From positions 62,001 through 126,000 of the forward strand of contig JAPZLL010000018.1 of the NCBI GenBank assembly GCA_036250225.1: a stretch of 64,000 bases of DNA. Direction: 5' to 3'. Source of the DNA: Cercophora sp. LCS_1. Its lineage: Eukaryota; Ascomycota; Sordariomycetes; Sordariales; Lasiosphaeriaceae. The notes beneath the pieces are model-generated. The model did not search any database and was not told the origin of the DNA. It saw only the letters and a list, made by a program, of their open reading frames with translations. The position numbers and the translations under genes were made by a program. This document shows positions 22,942 to 33,980 of this stretch, in pieces (position 1 is the first letter of the stretch; each line of letters starts with the position of its first letter).

Positions 22942-24205
22942 AGAGCCGATTGGACCGGCCCGTGCAGCTGGCTGCCCAACGCCCTCACCGTGCTATGTGG
23001 CGCGCAGGCTATCCCGTGGGACGGCAAGCACGAATTTGCGAGGTTCCTCCTGGACTCTAGGATGGGGCTGCATGTCGGTGAGATGCCGGAGAGCGATCGG
23101 ATCCAACAAGCCATTCGGACAGTCAGGTTTATCGACGAGAATAGGAAGCTGAGACAGCCGTCTTCCTTGTTCAGTGTCCTACTGCGGACAAGGTATACGG
23201 ATGCATCAAACGTGACGGACTACGTTGCCGCCGTGCTCGGTCTCGCCGAAGACTGGAACGCGGACTGCGGCCTGAGCCCAGTATACAGCGCTCCCGGCGA
23301 GGAGAACTCGGACCCGGTGAAGAATCGAGAGTTTATCAAATTTGCCACGTGGGACATCCGCCAGAGCAACTCGACAAGAGTTCTAGCCTACGCCTCGGGG
23401 CCAAAGTCGACCACGGGTGGCCTGCCTTCGTGGGTTCCGGACTGGGCCATCAAGGACAAGCCTGAGCCTCTGAGCACGTATGCCGCAGCGAACAACTTTT
23501 TATACCCGGCAAGAGAGAAATCCTGCGTTCGCGTACAACTGGATGGCGAACAGCCTTTGCTGGAGGTTAGGGGAGAGGTTATCGATGCCGTGAGAGCAGT
23601 AACGTCCAAGGCACCAGGAGAGTTTTCGAGGTCACGCCTGCGCGCCGCGTACGACGATTCAACGCGGACCAAAGTGTCCCGCTGGCTTCAAGAATGCTTG
23701 GACCTCGCGGCCGATGGGTGGAACGAGACCTTCCGCAGGCGAGAGGATTTTACCCAGTTCGCAAAGGCCATCTCGCTGCGGTTCCACAGGATGCCTGACT
23801 GGGCGACCGTGCTGCATTTTCAGCAAACTAGTAATCACGCAGAGTTGGTGGCAGAGTATTTTCGAGAGATGACGGGGCGACGTCCTCTCAGCTTGCCAGC
23901 CCCAGACTGGGTCCGCGGCATCGGGGACGGCATGTGGGTAATCGGACACGTCGAAGAACCACTGAGGAGGTGGGCAGTCGCGCCGGTTTTGCCGGACAAC
24001 CCAAGGTCGGCTGGGGTTTGTGCCGGTGGACGCAAAGCCCGGCGACAAGATATGCCTGATCCGAGGACACGGGGCTCCGTACGTGCTGAGACGGCACGGC
24101 GATAGATACATGGCTGTTGGGGAATGCTACATGGAAGGCGTCATGGACATGACTTCCGAAAGCGGTGCCCGCAAGCTTGGTGAGGAGCGATTTCTCCTAA
24201 TGTGA
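22942..24205 (+). pseudogene. HET protein, C-terminal fragment with frameshift
   Basis: The frame opens after a TAG at 22939-22941 and begins at LTVLCGAQAIPWD, the point that normally follows the VWVVQE motif of HET proteins; the HET core itself is missing. It continues through LRTRYTDASNVTDYVAAVLG, GGLPSWVPDWAI and GRRPLSLP. Near 24007 the conserved end switches frame: RLGFVPVDAKPGDKICLI, VLRRHGDRYMAVGECYMEGV finishes at 24205 in a different frame. So the locus is both 5'-truncated and frameshifted. It is head-to-head with the phosphotransferase fragment only ~110 bp away. Confidence 0.75.
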
Positions 24206-24367
24206 ATTGTAGCGGGAGAGTGGGTTACACCACCGCAGGTAAGAAGACCATGAACATGAGCAGGAGGGCGTAAGGTGGGAATTTCGTGAGCCCAGACCCG
24301 TCGCACAAAACATGGGTTTCTTCTGGCTTCTTGCACGCATCGGAATGCCCAAAATGTCTTCTTGTGT

Positions 24368-27300
24368 CTAATACTTCCGACACGCCTTCTGATACAACGC
24401 CATAGCATCCTCCAACATCTCCCTAACGTCCTCTAACATCGCAAGATCCAACGGTCTCAGTCCATTCTTATCCAAAGCATTGGGATCAGCGCCCTCTCTC
24501 AGGAAAACCCTCACCACCTCTTTGACGCCTCTTGATGCAGCCCAATGCAGCGGTGTATTGCCAGCATTATCAACAGCTTCCAAGTCCGACCCGCGTCGCA
24601 GTAATAGCTTAGCGTTGGCAACAGCCACGACGGGGTCAAAATTACAACCGCGCATCTCCTGATGATCATAGCTCCAAAAGACGTGGTGCAGAGCTGTCAT
24701 GTCGGCACTGTCGCGCGTGTTGATGTCGACGCTTGGAAGCAGGAGCGTGATGATGTCTGTGGAGTCGGCGCTGACTGAGGCCGCGGCCAGATGTAATGCC
24801 GTGCGACCAGATTCGTCAGTCCTCGCCGGATCGGCGCCCTTGGAGAGCAGCCATTCTACCGCGACGAGGTTACCGTGCCTCGCTGCTATATGGAGTGGTG
24901 TGAGTCCCTCCTTGTCGGGTGCGTGGATGTCTGACTCCCGGTATAGGAGTTTTTGAAGTGTGCCCACTGTATTCTTCAGGTGTACGTTGCTGGCTGCCCA
25001 GTGGAATGGGCGTCGCCCGGAGTGATCCAGCGCGCTGATATCGGCGTTATGGTGGAGGAGCGCGTTGACAAACTCATCGGTTGCGCAAAAGGCCGCCACG
25101 TGTAGTGGTGTCATACCCAGGGAGTCTGGTTCATCTACCAGCAAGTTCTTTTGTAGGAGGTATGAAAGTACAGCAGGTGTTTTGCTGAACACGGACGCGT
25201 GCAGATACGAGATGTCGTAGTAGCTGACGCTGATGTATGGATCAACGCCCTGTTTCAGTAGCATTTGTACCGATGATACAGTGCCACGGACGCAGGCGGC
25301 AAGGAGAAACGACATACCGTCACCCCCAATTCCCGATAAGTCGGTCCCAATGCTGATGAGCTGCCGCAGTACCTCGGTATGGCAACCTGTCAGGTACCAA
25401 AACAAGGCCGCTGAGACGGTTTCGAAATCGGCCTGGTACATGTCGATCTCACTGAGGATAAGGTTGGATATCTGGTGCATTTTCTCGACCTCGGCTTCAA
25501 GCGGGAGTTCGTAGTCTCGGCGATACGCCGGTGTCGTGCTAACGATGCGTGCATGTACAGCGTCGGATAACCCGGTGATGGCGCCAACTCGTATTTCGGG
25601 ATGTGAAAATGCACTGGCGTCCGCTTCGAGCAGGCGCCTCACAACCTCGATTTTCCCTGAGTAGGCTGCCGATACCAGTGCTTCGTTGATATAAACACCG
25701 TTGTAGCACGAACTACAGCCCGAGATCTCTGCTCCGTGTTCGAGCAGTAGATCGACCATCTCCAGGCTCCCTTTTCGACACGCCACAACCAACGGGCGCA
25801 CTTTTTCGAACGGGACCTCATAAGGCGGCTTTTCACGGTCCGTGTTGGAAGAGTGCGAGAAGTTGACATCGGCTCCATGTGCAACAAGCACCTTGAGCGT
25901 CTTCACATGCTCCTTCCATACGGCGATGTGCACATAGCTATGGCCACCGGGCAGAGCAACATTCACATCGGCTGCATTTCGAGACAGCCTCATCTCGACA
26001 TAGGTAGCCAAGTCGTGTTCGACTGCCAACTGCATGATGCTTATGCCCGGCGAGTACTTGTCTTCCGGATGCAAAGCGTTCCTCAAGGCGACGTAACTCT
26101 CAAAATGCTCGTCCTCCGGTGCGAAATGGCGGTCGATGAGCTCGGCATGGGACTTGCCGCTGTTTTCGGCTTCTTGGCAGTGGTAAAAGCAAGACTCGAC
26201 AGCATAGCTGAGAAACGGCAGCTCCTCTTGTCGTCGCCGCTGGAACCGTTTGTCGAGTCCTGATTCGGCCCGGATGTGACTGGCCAGCTCCTGCACCTCC
26301 TTGGTGGAGAGATACTGGACACATGCCTTTGCCAGCGTCTCATGACCATTGGAGATAAGCTCTTGTGCTTCAGGTAGTTGTTTGTTGGCTGAAAGGCTGT
26401 CTTTGACCGACTGGTGGATGAACTGAACCACTCCTGCTTGGTTGAGCCCTTCTCCGTCTTCGTCGTTGAGGCCGTCCTTGACGGCTTTGACCTCGAGAAG
26501 TCCGCCGCATCGACTTCTGATCCGCCTCTTCATGGTTGCGTCATCCTGGACAAAGTTGGCCGAACCTTTAATGCTATCGTGTGAGAGCGTATCAAGACCA
26601 GCAGCTAATGCGGTAGCGTAGCGAAACTCGGTAATAGTTAGAGGTCGTTGTGCACTCAGCGTGATAGCCAACATTGTGTTCGTCTCAACTGCGTAGCGTG
26701 GGTTGATGTTACCGAGTAACAACGCAAACAAGCCACCAAGCTCGTCGGGAATGTCATCGACGGTTTCTTTGAGTTCGCCTATCGTTGCGCCGTCCCTTAG
26801 CGCCGTCTGTATGCGTTCCAGTGCCAGGTGAGCCCACAGAAAGATGCCGTCCGCCTTTCGAACGAGGTCTGTCTTGAGTTGCTTGAGGTTGCTCCCAGGC
26901 TCGAGGGTAGACTCCAGGGCAGACCAGCGGTCATTGACGTAAGCCACGATGTCCGGCTCGTTTTTCTGCTCCATCCGAAAGCCTCCGGATATGACCTTGT
27001 CCATGCTAGCGGGCAGATCGCGGCACGAGAATAGCACCCGTACGCTGCCTCTTGAGGAAGGCGGGTTTGCGGGACTCATCTCGCTGAGAAAGCTCACGAG
27101 CTCCTGAGTGGGTTCAGAGTTGCCGTCGCATTCATCTAAAGCGTCGATGATGAAGCAAACTGGCGATTCCCGCGCGGCGTAGGCGACCGCCGCATGTAGT
27201 GCTCTTTTTAAACTTGACAATGGCCATGTGACGGAGCCAACATCTTCCGAATCCTTGAGGCCCGTTCCCATGAGATGCTGACCTGAGTCGTAGGAAACAA

Positions 27301-28820
27301 ACATCCACTCATCCAGAACGGCGTCAAAGGACGAGGGACACTGTCGCAACACCTGGGATAAGGCAAAGCGCAAAAATCCGTCCAATGAGTGTTGCCTAGG
27401 TCCACCTCTGGCGTTGAATGCGTGCTGGACGACGACGCTGAACTGGTGGCGGTGTCGTTTCCGAATTCTTGTCGCCACTTCGCTCATCAGCACAGATTTC
27501 CCGCTACCGGGTTTCCCGGTAACCGCAAAAAGCCCAGTGCCCGTTCTGATCCAGGCAAAAAGTTCGCTATCAACGTCCCAGAGCCAGCTCAGGGTTTTCT
27601 CGTGGGCTTCCTTGAACTGTGCTGTGGTCATCATCGTACTGAACTCGCCGAGACTCTGCAGACAGGCTGCGTGAGAAAAGGTCAGCGCAGGATAACATGG
27701 TACTGGTGATCCGAAATACCTCTCATCAATCGATCAGAGCGTCCTGTGGACGCACAGAAAATCGTGTCAGTCGAGCTGCAAGTCGGGTTCAGGGCCGTTG
27801 GGTCATACCATCTTTTGCCGACTCAGCAATTTCTTGAAGGAGCTTTGTCACTTTGCGCTGAAGCGTCTGGCGGAGAGTATTGTATGCATCGTCCTGCTCT
27901 CCCTCAAAGCGCACCAGGTGTTCATGGTCTCGTGCAAGTGGTATGTTTTCCGACCAGTCCGAATCGAAGACTGCCGAGTCCTTGTCGACGACCACATCCT
28001 GTAGTCCCTGCCGGGCAACCTGCTCATAAAAGTTGATGATCTGAATCTGGCCCTTGACTCGCATGAAGTCGCTGTTGACAATGAAGGATTCATTTGCCCT
28101 GGGCTGCAGCATGGTCTTGACACTTCTCGGCACTTCCCTGCTTGCGAGCTTCATGACAGAGAGACCAACCTTGGCGATCGACTTGTCAAGAACATGACTC
28201 CCTCGATGAGGTGTACCGAGGAAGACGATCAGTTTAGTGGATTTAAGAATATATGGGTCCGAGGATTGACTGATTACAAGAGCCTAAGTCGTGGTCAGTG
28301 GAGTGAATGCTGGGGTTCTGGGATTTAATACTTGTTTGATGACCACTCCTCCCAGGCTATGACCGAGGAACACTATCGGTCGCTTTTCTTGCTACAAGGC
28401 AAATCAGGACCTCAGTCCTCGAAGGGAGGAGGCAAACTCACAAGGGCGCCGAGACGGTTGTTCCTGAGATGAAGGAGCAGGCTCTCAGCATGTTGGTAGA
28501 CTCCGAGAGAGTTCGATGATCCGCTCGAAATATCTGCCACGTAACCAAACACCATAATTCGAGCTGTTGGCAGCGTCTTTGCGATATCGACGGGCCAATA
28601 GAAGTCGGTTGGCTCATGGTAAAAGGTACGAAAGGGCGCTCCGTTCAGGCCATGGAGAATGACAAGGCTTCAGGTCGATTAGCAGGCCGAGAAAACCAAG
28701 TTGGCCCCGAAGGACGGAGACGTACTCAAGTTCAACATCTCGAGGATTGTGAAGGACTGTCAGGCCGTCGCGCCGGACAGTTTCAGGCTCTGGAGAGGTT
28801 CTGGTGGATTTGCCAGCCAT
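24368..28820 (-). CDS. NLR: alpha/beta hydrolase - NACHT - ankyrin repeats
   Basis: Joined complement(24368..27666, 27720..27743, 27809..28283, 28332..28391, 28442..28667, 28726..28820), giving 1392 residues; all phases agree. The N-terminus is a SesB-like alpha/beta hydrolase: DLVILHGLNG at ~32-41, nucleophile elbow GHSLGG with Ser119, and FLGTPHRGS at ~145-153. A 24-bp microexon links it to the NACHT module: P-loop GKPGSGKS at 344-351, Walker B FIIDALDECD at ~465-474, then the NACHT helical region with IFLWAHLALERIQ. From ~850 onward lie about ten ankyrin repeats (for example GLTPLHIAARHGNLVAVEWL). This is a full fungal NLR whose hydrolase is the likely cell-death effector. Ankyrin repeats are presumed sensors. 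It is divergent from an AAA+ gene. Confidence 0.9.
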
Positions 28821-29281
28821 CGCGATCGAAGGTTTTCACTTATGACGGTCGCATGGCCATTTCGTCCGATTCCCGCAGTCGTGGCTTCCTTATCAGAGCC
28901 AGCCGTCGGGCACTTCGAGTTGGGGGCCAGTCCAGGCATGAGCGATGGGTCTATTTGGGGGCGCATTGCATTGCTAGGAGGCCTCGTGCACGCGGTTCAA
29001 TTGGCTAAGATCGTGTCCGAGCGGGGCACAGAGGGGGGACCGGGGTGTGTCTCGCCCGCTGCCTGGGGCAATCACACCCAACACAGCCACTGGTTGTTCC
29101 TTCGTTCGGCCCCGCGCACACGGCCCGCGCAGCTGGCTGCCGCAGGAACCGCCGGTTTTGTCAGGCGCTGCAGACGGCGACAGTTATATAATGCTCCACG
29201 CGCTGACGTACCCACCACACCAGGGCTGGACCTCAGGCTGCCGGCTAGGTCGTGCGATCTGTTTGCACTCAATCCAGCGCC
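28821..29281. promoter_or_regulatory. Shared divergent promoter, NLR / AAA+ ATPase
   Basis: 461 bp between the two facing-away ATGs. A TATATAAT-like string at about 29184-29191 lies ~95 bp before the AAA+ start. Nothing else stands out. Confidence 0.5.
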
Positions 29282-31849
29282 ATGGGTGGCCCCGCTGCCC
29301 GCCCCAGCTCGCCTCCTGCAGCGCCGGCAATCACAAACCATCGCTTCTTCACCCGCCAGAAACGGAACAGGGCAAATCTCGAGCACATTGGACGGTCCAA
29401 CGCAATCCAGAGCTTCTTCGAGGGTCCCGAATGGAAGGTTGACGACGAAAAATGGGTCGAGCACGCCCCGCCATCGCTTCCGCAGGCCAAGAAAAACAAG
29501 CAGGAAGGCGCCGCCGTGCAAATCTACAAGCGCCGAAATCTAAATCTGGGCCACGAGGGGTTTTACATTTACAAAGTCCGCCTGCAGAGCCCCTATCTAC
29601 GAGACGCCCTCAAGGAGACGCTGGAGACGTACGGGATCACCTGGAACAAGAATGACCTTTTCGCCGATTCACTCACGCCACACCGAGGTCTGTTTTTCGC
29701 ATTGGACAAGGTCGCCGAGATCGCCAAAACGGCCGACGACGAGACGACGCGGAGCCACTGCGAGCTCTTATGTTCGGTCATCGAGGAGATCTTTGACGAC
29801 GACTTTGATAAGCTTGAGGAGCTCGAGAAACAGGACAAGATCACATTCAAGCTTCTGTGGACCCTGTTTCCAGAGAAGAGCATTTATGTGATCCCTTACG
29901 ACGGATTTCCTCCAAGGGCCTACAGAGTCAAGAGCGTGGTGCAAACTGACGACGCAATCGCGGTGCGAGTCGAACGCATCATTTTTGACGGTTTCCGTTA
30001 TGGCACAGCTGAGTATCTTGACGAAGCTTGGCGCTTCGAGGGTGCGGTTCCACGTCACTCAATTCCTGGTTTGCGGTACTTGAGTCTGGCCAAAAATCCC
30101 GATCTGCGTGCTCTTCTTATCGAGCGAGGCCGCATGGCTCTGGAAATGCAGACTATTAGATACATGAAGACGCCAGATGAGCAAGCAAACAACCGTACAT
30201 GGCTGAAAGGCGAGGTGAGTCAGATGCAGATGAGCTGGGCTTCATGATTATGTACTGATTCTGGGTGTCCTCGATAGGATCACCAAAGAGTGATTGTGGA
30301 TCCTTATCTGTTCGGGGAACGTAGGGGATTTCAGCGAATCACGCCGCTGCCAGGGTATAACATCAAGGAAAACGAGGAGGCGGAGGAGAAGGAAAAGGGT
30401 CGTAAAAAGGAAAAGCATGATGACGGAGACGGAGACGGTGGGGACAGCTACGAAGTGACTACGAGATATAAAGGAGGTTTCGTGGCACCAGGAGGGATCG
30501 CGCGAAGCAATACAGGCGGGAGAAGACCCGGGCGGCGAGGTGGTTGGGGACAAGGCTCAGGTTTGCTGCCTTCATCAGTTTTGCCCATGGAGCATCACTA
30601 ACAGATAAGGGCAGACCGAGAAGCAAGCCGCAGGCCCACTGAAGCAGAGATCGAACTCAACCGACGAGTTGTTCTCGAGTCCGAGGATAATCTACTCCTC
30701 ATGCCTTGGCTGGCCTTCGGCTACTCGCTTGATCAGCGGACCTGGCGTAAGTCTTGTCTTGTTCCGTTTCCCAGCTCCACTAACGGCCTTTAGAATCCTT
30801 CAACATCCACACTTTAACACCTGTCGAGGCCGACAAGTCGGTCTTTGAGAAGGTTGTCTTGGATGAGCAAAAGAAGGACGTACTCAAGACGCTTGTAGAG
30901 GGTCACATGGAGTTGACAGCTCGCTATGACGATCTCATTACAGGAAAAGGTGAGTGAAACGTGATAAACTTGACGCTGTATGTTGACAACACTCTAGGTC
31001 AATGTCTTCTCGTCATCTTGAGTGGCCCGCCCGGTACTGGCAAAACACTGGTTGCGGAATCTCGTAAGCGACTGTCTCAAAGAAAGCTAGCTGGGATGCA
31101 CTACTAAAATTGCCTCAGTTGCCGAGCATCTCGGTTGCCCTCTGCTGAGAGCCGACCCAACATCCATCCAGCCCGACACGTTCCGGGTTGTGCAGGGATA
31201 CGATGCTACGCTCGCGCAATTCCTGAAGGATGCCACCGAATGGGGCAGTCTCGTGCTGTTTGATGGTAAGACACTTTTGCAGTACGCCAACCACCAATAA
31301 TGGTCCGCTGACACATAGTAGAGCCCGATTTCCTGTTCCAAAACCAGGAATCTAGTACGGACAGGAAGGACTTGCTGGCTTTTCTCCGTCAGGCAGAGTA
31401 CTTCAAAGGTAAGTAACCGTAGCCACTGTCAATGATGACAACTACTTACCGCATACTCAGGAATCATCTTCCTCACCACAAACCTCGGCCGAACGATCGA
31501 CCCAGCTGTCCTTTCGCGAGCCCAGATCCACATCACATTCCCATCACTCACAGAACATCATCGAGTCCGCGTATGGAACAACTTCATCGAACGAGTCCCA
31601 GAAGACGTCGGGTCTCTGAGTCCCTCAGATGTCGCCCGGCTAGCCACTTGGCGCGTCAATGGACGTGAGATCAAGAACATTTTGAACATGGCTGTGTCGT
31701 GGTATCGGAAGAAGGGAGAGTTTTCGGTTAACTCCATCGAGACACTCATCAAGACGATTTGTCCGTCGGCGAGGCGAGAGGAGAATGCGGGCGAAAATGC
31801 GAGCAGTGGAGACAGTTTGAGTGACGAGTTGGTGCTTTTGGATCTGTAG
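29282..31849 (+). CDS. AAA+ ATPase, eight exons
   Basis: Joined 29282..30214, 30278..30560, 30621..30746, 30794..30949, 30998..31063, 31119..31265, 31322..31408, 31461..31849, giving 728 residues. N-terminal ~310 residues are DUF7025-like; a charged, Glu/Lys/Asp/Gly-rich linker spans about 335-400. Walker A GPPGTGKT is at 509-516 and Walker B LVLFDE at 566-571. Walker B is restored only if the intron ends at GTAG before AGCCCGAT; the earlier TAG acceptor would insert a Val into it. Sensor-1 FLTTN is at 603-607, followed by VLSRAQIHITFP and VNGREIKNIL. The exon 2/3 junction is the least certain. A small acidic tail ends the protein. It belongs to the same broad family as the ATPase at 3121 but is clearly diverged. 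Confidence 0.85.
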
Positions 31850-32179
31850 CAGGTTGGGTTTGTGGTCAGTCCGACACCCTTCTGGGAGCGGTGGGATGTA
31901 ATGGTGAGCACACGATGTATGGATACCAATTGGGCTTTTCAGGGTGGTCCAAGTTACGGTTGGAAATGAAACCAAAGTAGTCTTGGGGCTTGTCCAATCT
32001 TAGCATCTGCGGCATGCAGCAAGATACATAAAGTTACCAAACTCATTAGGGTAGCGGCTAGAATCCTGTGCTACCAAGGATCGCTTGAAACTACCCGTCC
32101 CCGCTCAAGCATTTCCATCGCATCATCAACCTCACCAAAAACAACATCTCGACTCTAACATCAACGACAACGTCGCACC
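31850..32179. other. Intergenic gap
   Basis: 3' region of the AAA+ gene and upstream of the HET pseudogene. No coding signal. Confidence 0.5.
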
Positions 32180-33857
32180 TCTATGAACCTCTCCCAACTC
32201 CCGACTCAATCCGCATCCTCCGTCTCCATTGCGCCCCAAACTCTCCCATGTCAGGCACGCTGCAAACAATACGCCTCTCAACCAACGACTACCCCCGCTT
32301 CACCACCCTCTCCTACACCTGGGGCTCCCCAACCCACACCCACACAGTAGCCCTAAACGGCCACCCCGTTCCTGTTCTCGATAGTCTATATCCAATCCTC
32401 ACCTCCATCCGCCAAAACCCCGCCTTTTCCTCCACAACCTGGTACTGGATCGACTCCCTCTGCATCAACCAACTCGACGAAAACGAGCGCGCCTCCCAAG
32501 TCCAGCTCATGGGCCCTTTATTCTCCCTCTCGCACGGCACAGCAGTCTGAATCACTCCCTCAACACCCTCAACAGACGCAGCAGTCAATTTGGTGGCCTA
32601 TCTCTCCGACATCCGCGACACAATCGCTACTTTCGCACCAGTTCAAGACGTGGATGAAGACTTTTGGATCACGGGGTGGGGGGAGGCGAAGGCTCAGACG
32701 GTGGTTTGAGGAACAGTCCGGACGGATGGGCTTGGTTGCGCTGGTGGCGTATACGGGCGATTGTGCGGTGACGGATCCGAGGGATCGGATTTATTCGGTG
32801 CTTGGGCTTGCGAAGGAGGCGGATCGGGTCATGGTTGGGCGGCCTGCTTATGGAGGACGGTTGGAGAAGGTGCATGTTGATTTTGTGAAGGGCTTTATGG
32901 AGATGTGGAATTGTTTGGATATTGTTTGCTTTGCTGAGTTGTTTTCATGTCCTGGGAAAGATGGGGATGGGGACAGGTTGCCTTCTTGGATCCCGGATTG
33001 GAGAGTTGCGGTGCAGACGTACGAAGTCCCGTTGATGGTTAGTCAGAGCGCAGGAGGCATATTGGAAATTTTGGGCCGGCGAGGGGCAGGAGGTATCCGA
33101 GGCATCCGGCTGTGTATGCAGCTGCAGGTTATACAGCGCCGAAGTACCGCATCTCGGAGGATTGGAAGAGTCTGACGTGTTCAAGGTTTGTTTTGGGTCG
33201 TGTTGATGGGCTTGGTGCGGTCCCCGACGAGGATGACAGATGGTTACAGTTGGTGCGGTCGACGTCACCGGCTAATAGCACCACGGCAAGTAGGACAAAC
33301 CACGCGGAAAATCTTGACGCTTTGGTTAGATGCTTGGTCTTGGATCGCCAGGATCGGTATCTGTGTCTCCCGACACCGACACGCCAATTTCGGGAGGAGT
33401 TGCTGCAGTTGTATGGTTCAAAGCGTCAGCTGAGCGCGGCATCATCAGCAACCTATCGCTGGTCGATCAACTGGCTTGTTGGGGATGCAAATTTCGTCGC
33501 TGGGGGTTAACTGTTGAGAGCCTCATTCAACGTATCGGTAGGGACCATGACATCAAACCTGTTCGCTTGGACGAAAACCCACCCGAGGACGGTCTCGCTT
33601 CTCGACTACGCGACACAACGGATCCCCAGCGGATGAGGAAACGTCGATTGACAACAGAAATGGGCGTCTTAGTTATGGGGCCAATGCGAGCAAACGAGGG
33701 CAATGCTGTGTGCGTCATCTTTGGGTGCCACGTTCCCACCGTTTTGAGACCCCGAGACGGTTAGTATGAGTTTGTGGGCGAGTGCTACGTTGACGGTCTG
33801 ATGGATGGAGAGGCACTGTTTCAAGGGCGGAGGGTGGAAGAATTTCGGATTGGGTGA
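32180..33857 (+). pseudogene. HET-domain pseudogene
   Basis: The HET start YEPLPTPDSIRILRL, YTWGS and WIDSLCINQLDENERASQVQ are present, but no in-frame ATG precedes the YEPLPTP motif. After LSHGTAV a TGA (32548-32550) sits where Trp is expected. The region carrying the VWVVQE motif is missing: the next homologous stretch, SGRMGLVALVAYTGD then TDPRDRIYSVLGLA, starts near 32700. Frame changes follow near 33090 and 33450. A TAG at 33762-33764 precedes the conserved ending YEFVGECYVDGLMDGEA. Five or more lesions make it non-functional. Confidence 0.85.
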
Positions 33858-33980
33858 TGTGATTTATTGTACTCTGTCTTGTAGTGTTTCAGTATCCATA
33901 GTGTCGTGTGCCAGTCGATACTTGGCTTTCAAGGCATTGACGTCAGTTAGGATGAAGACTTTGTCTTTGATGCTTCAATA

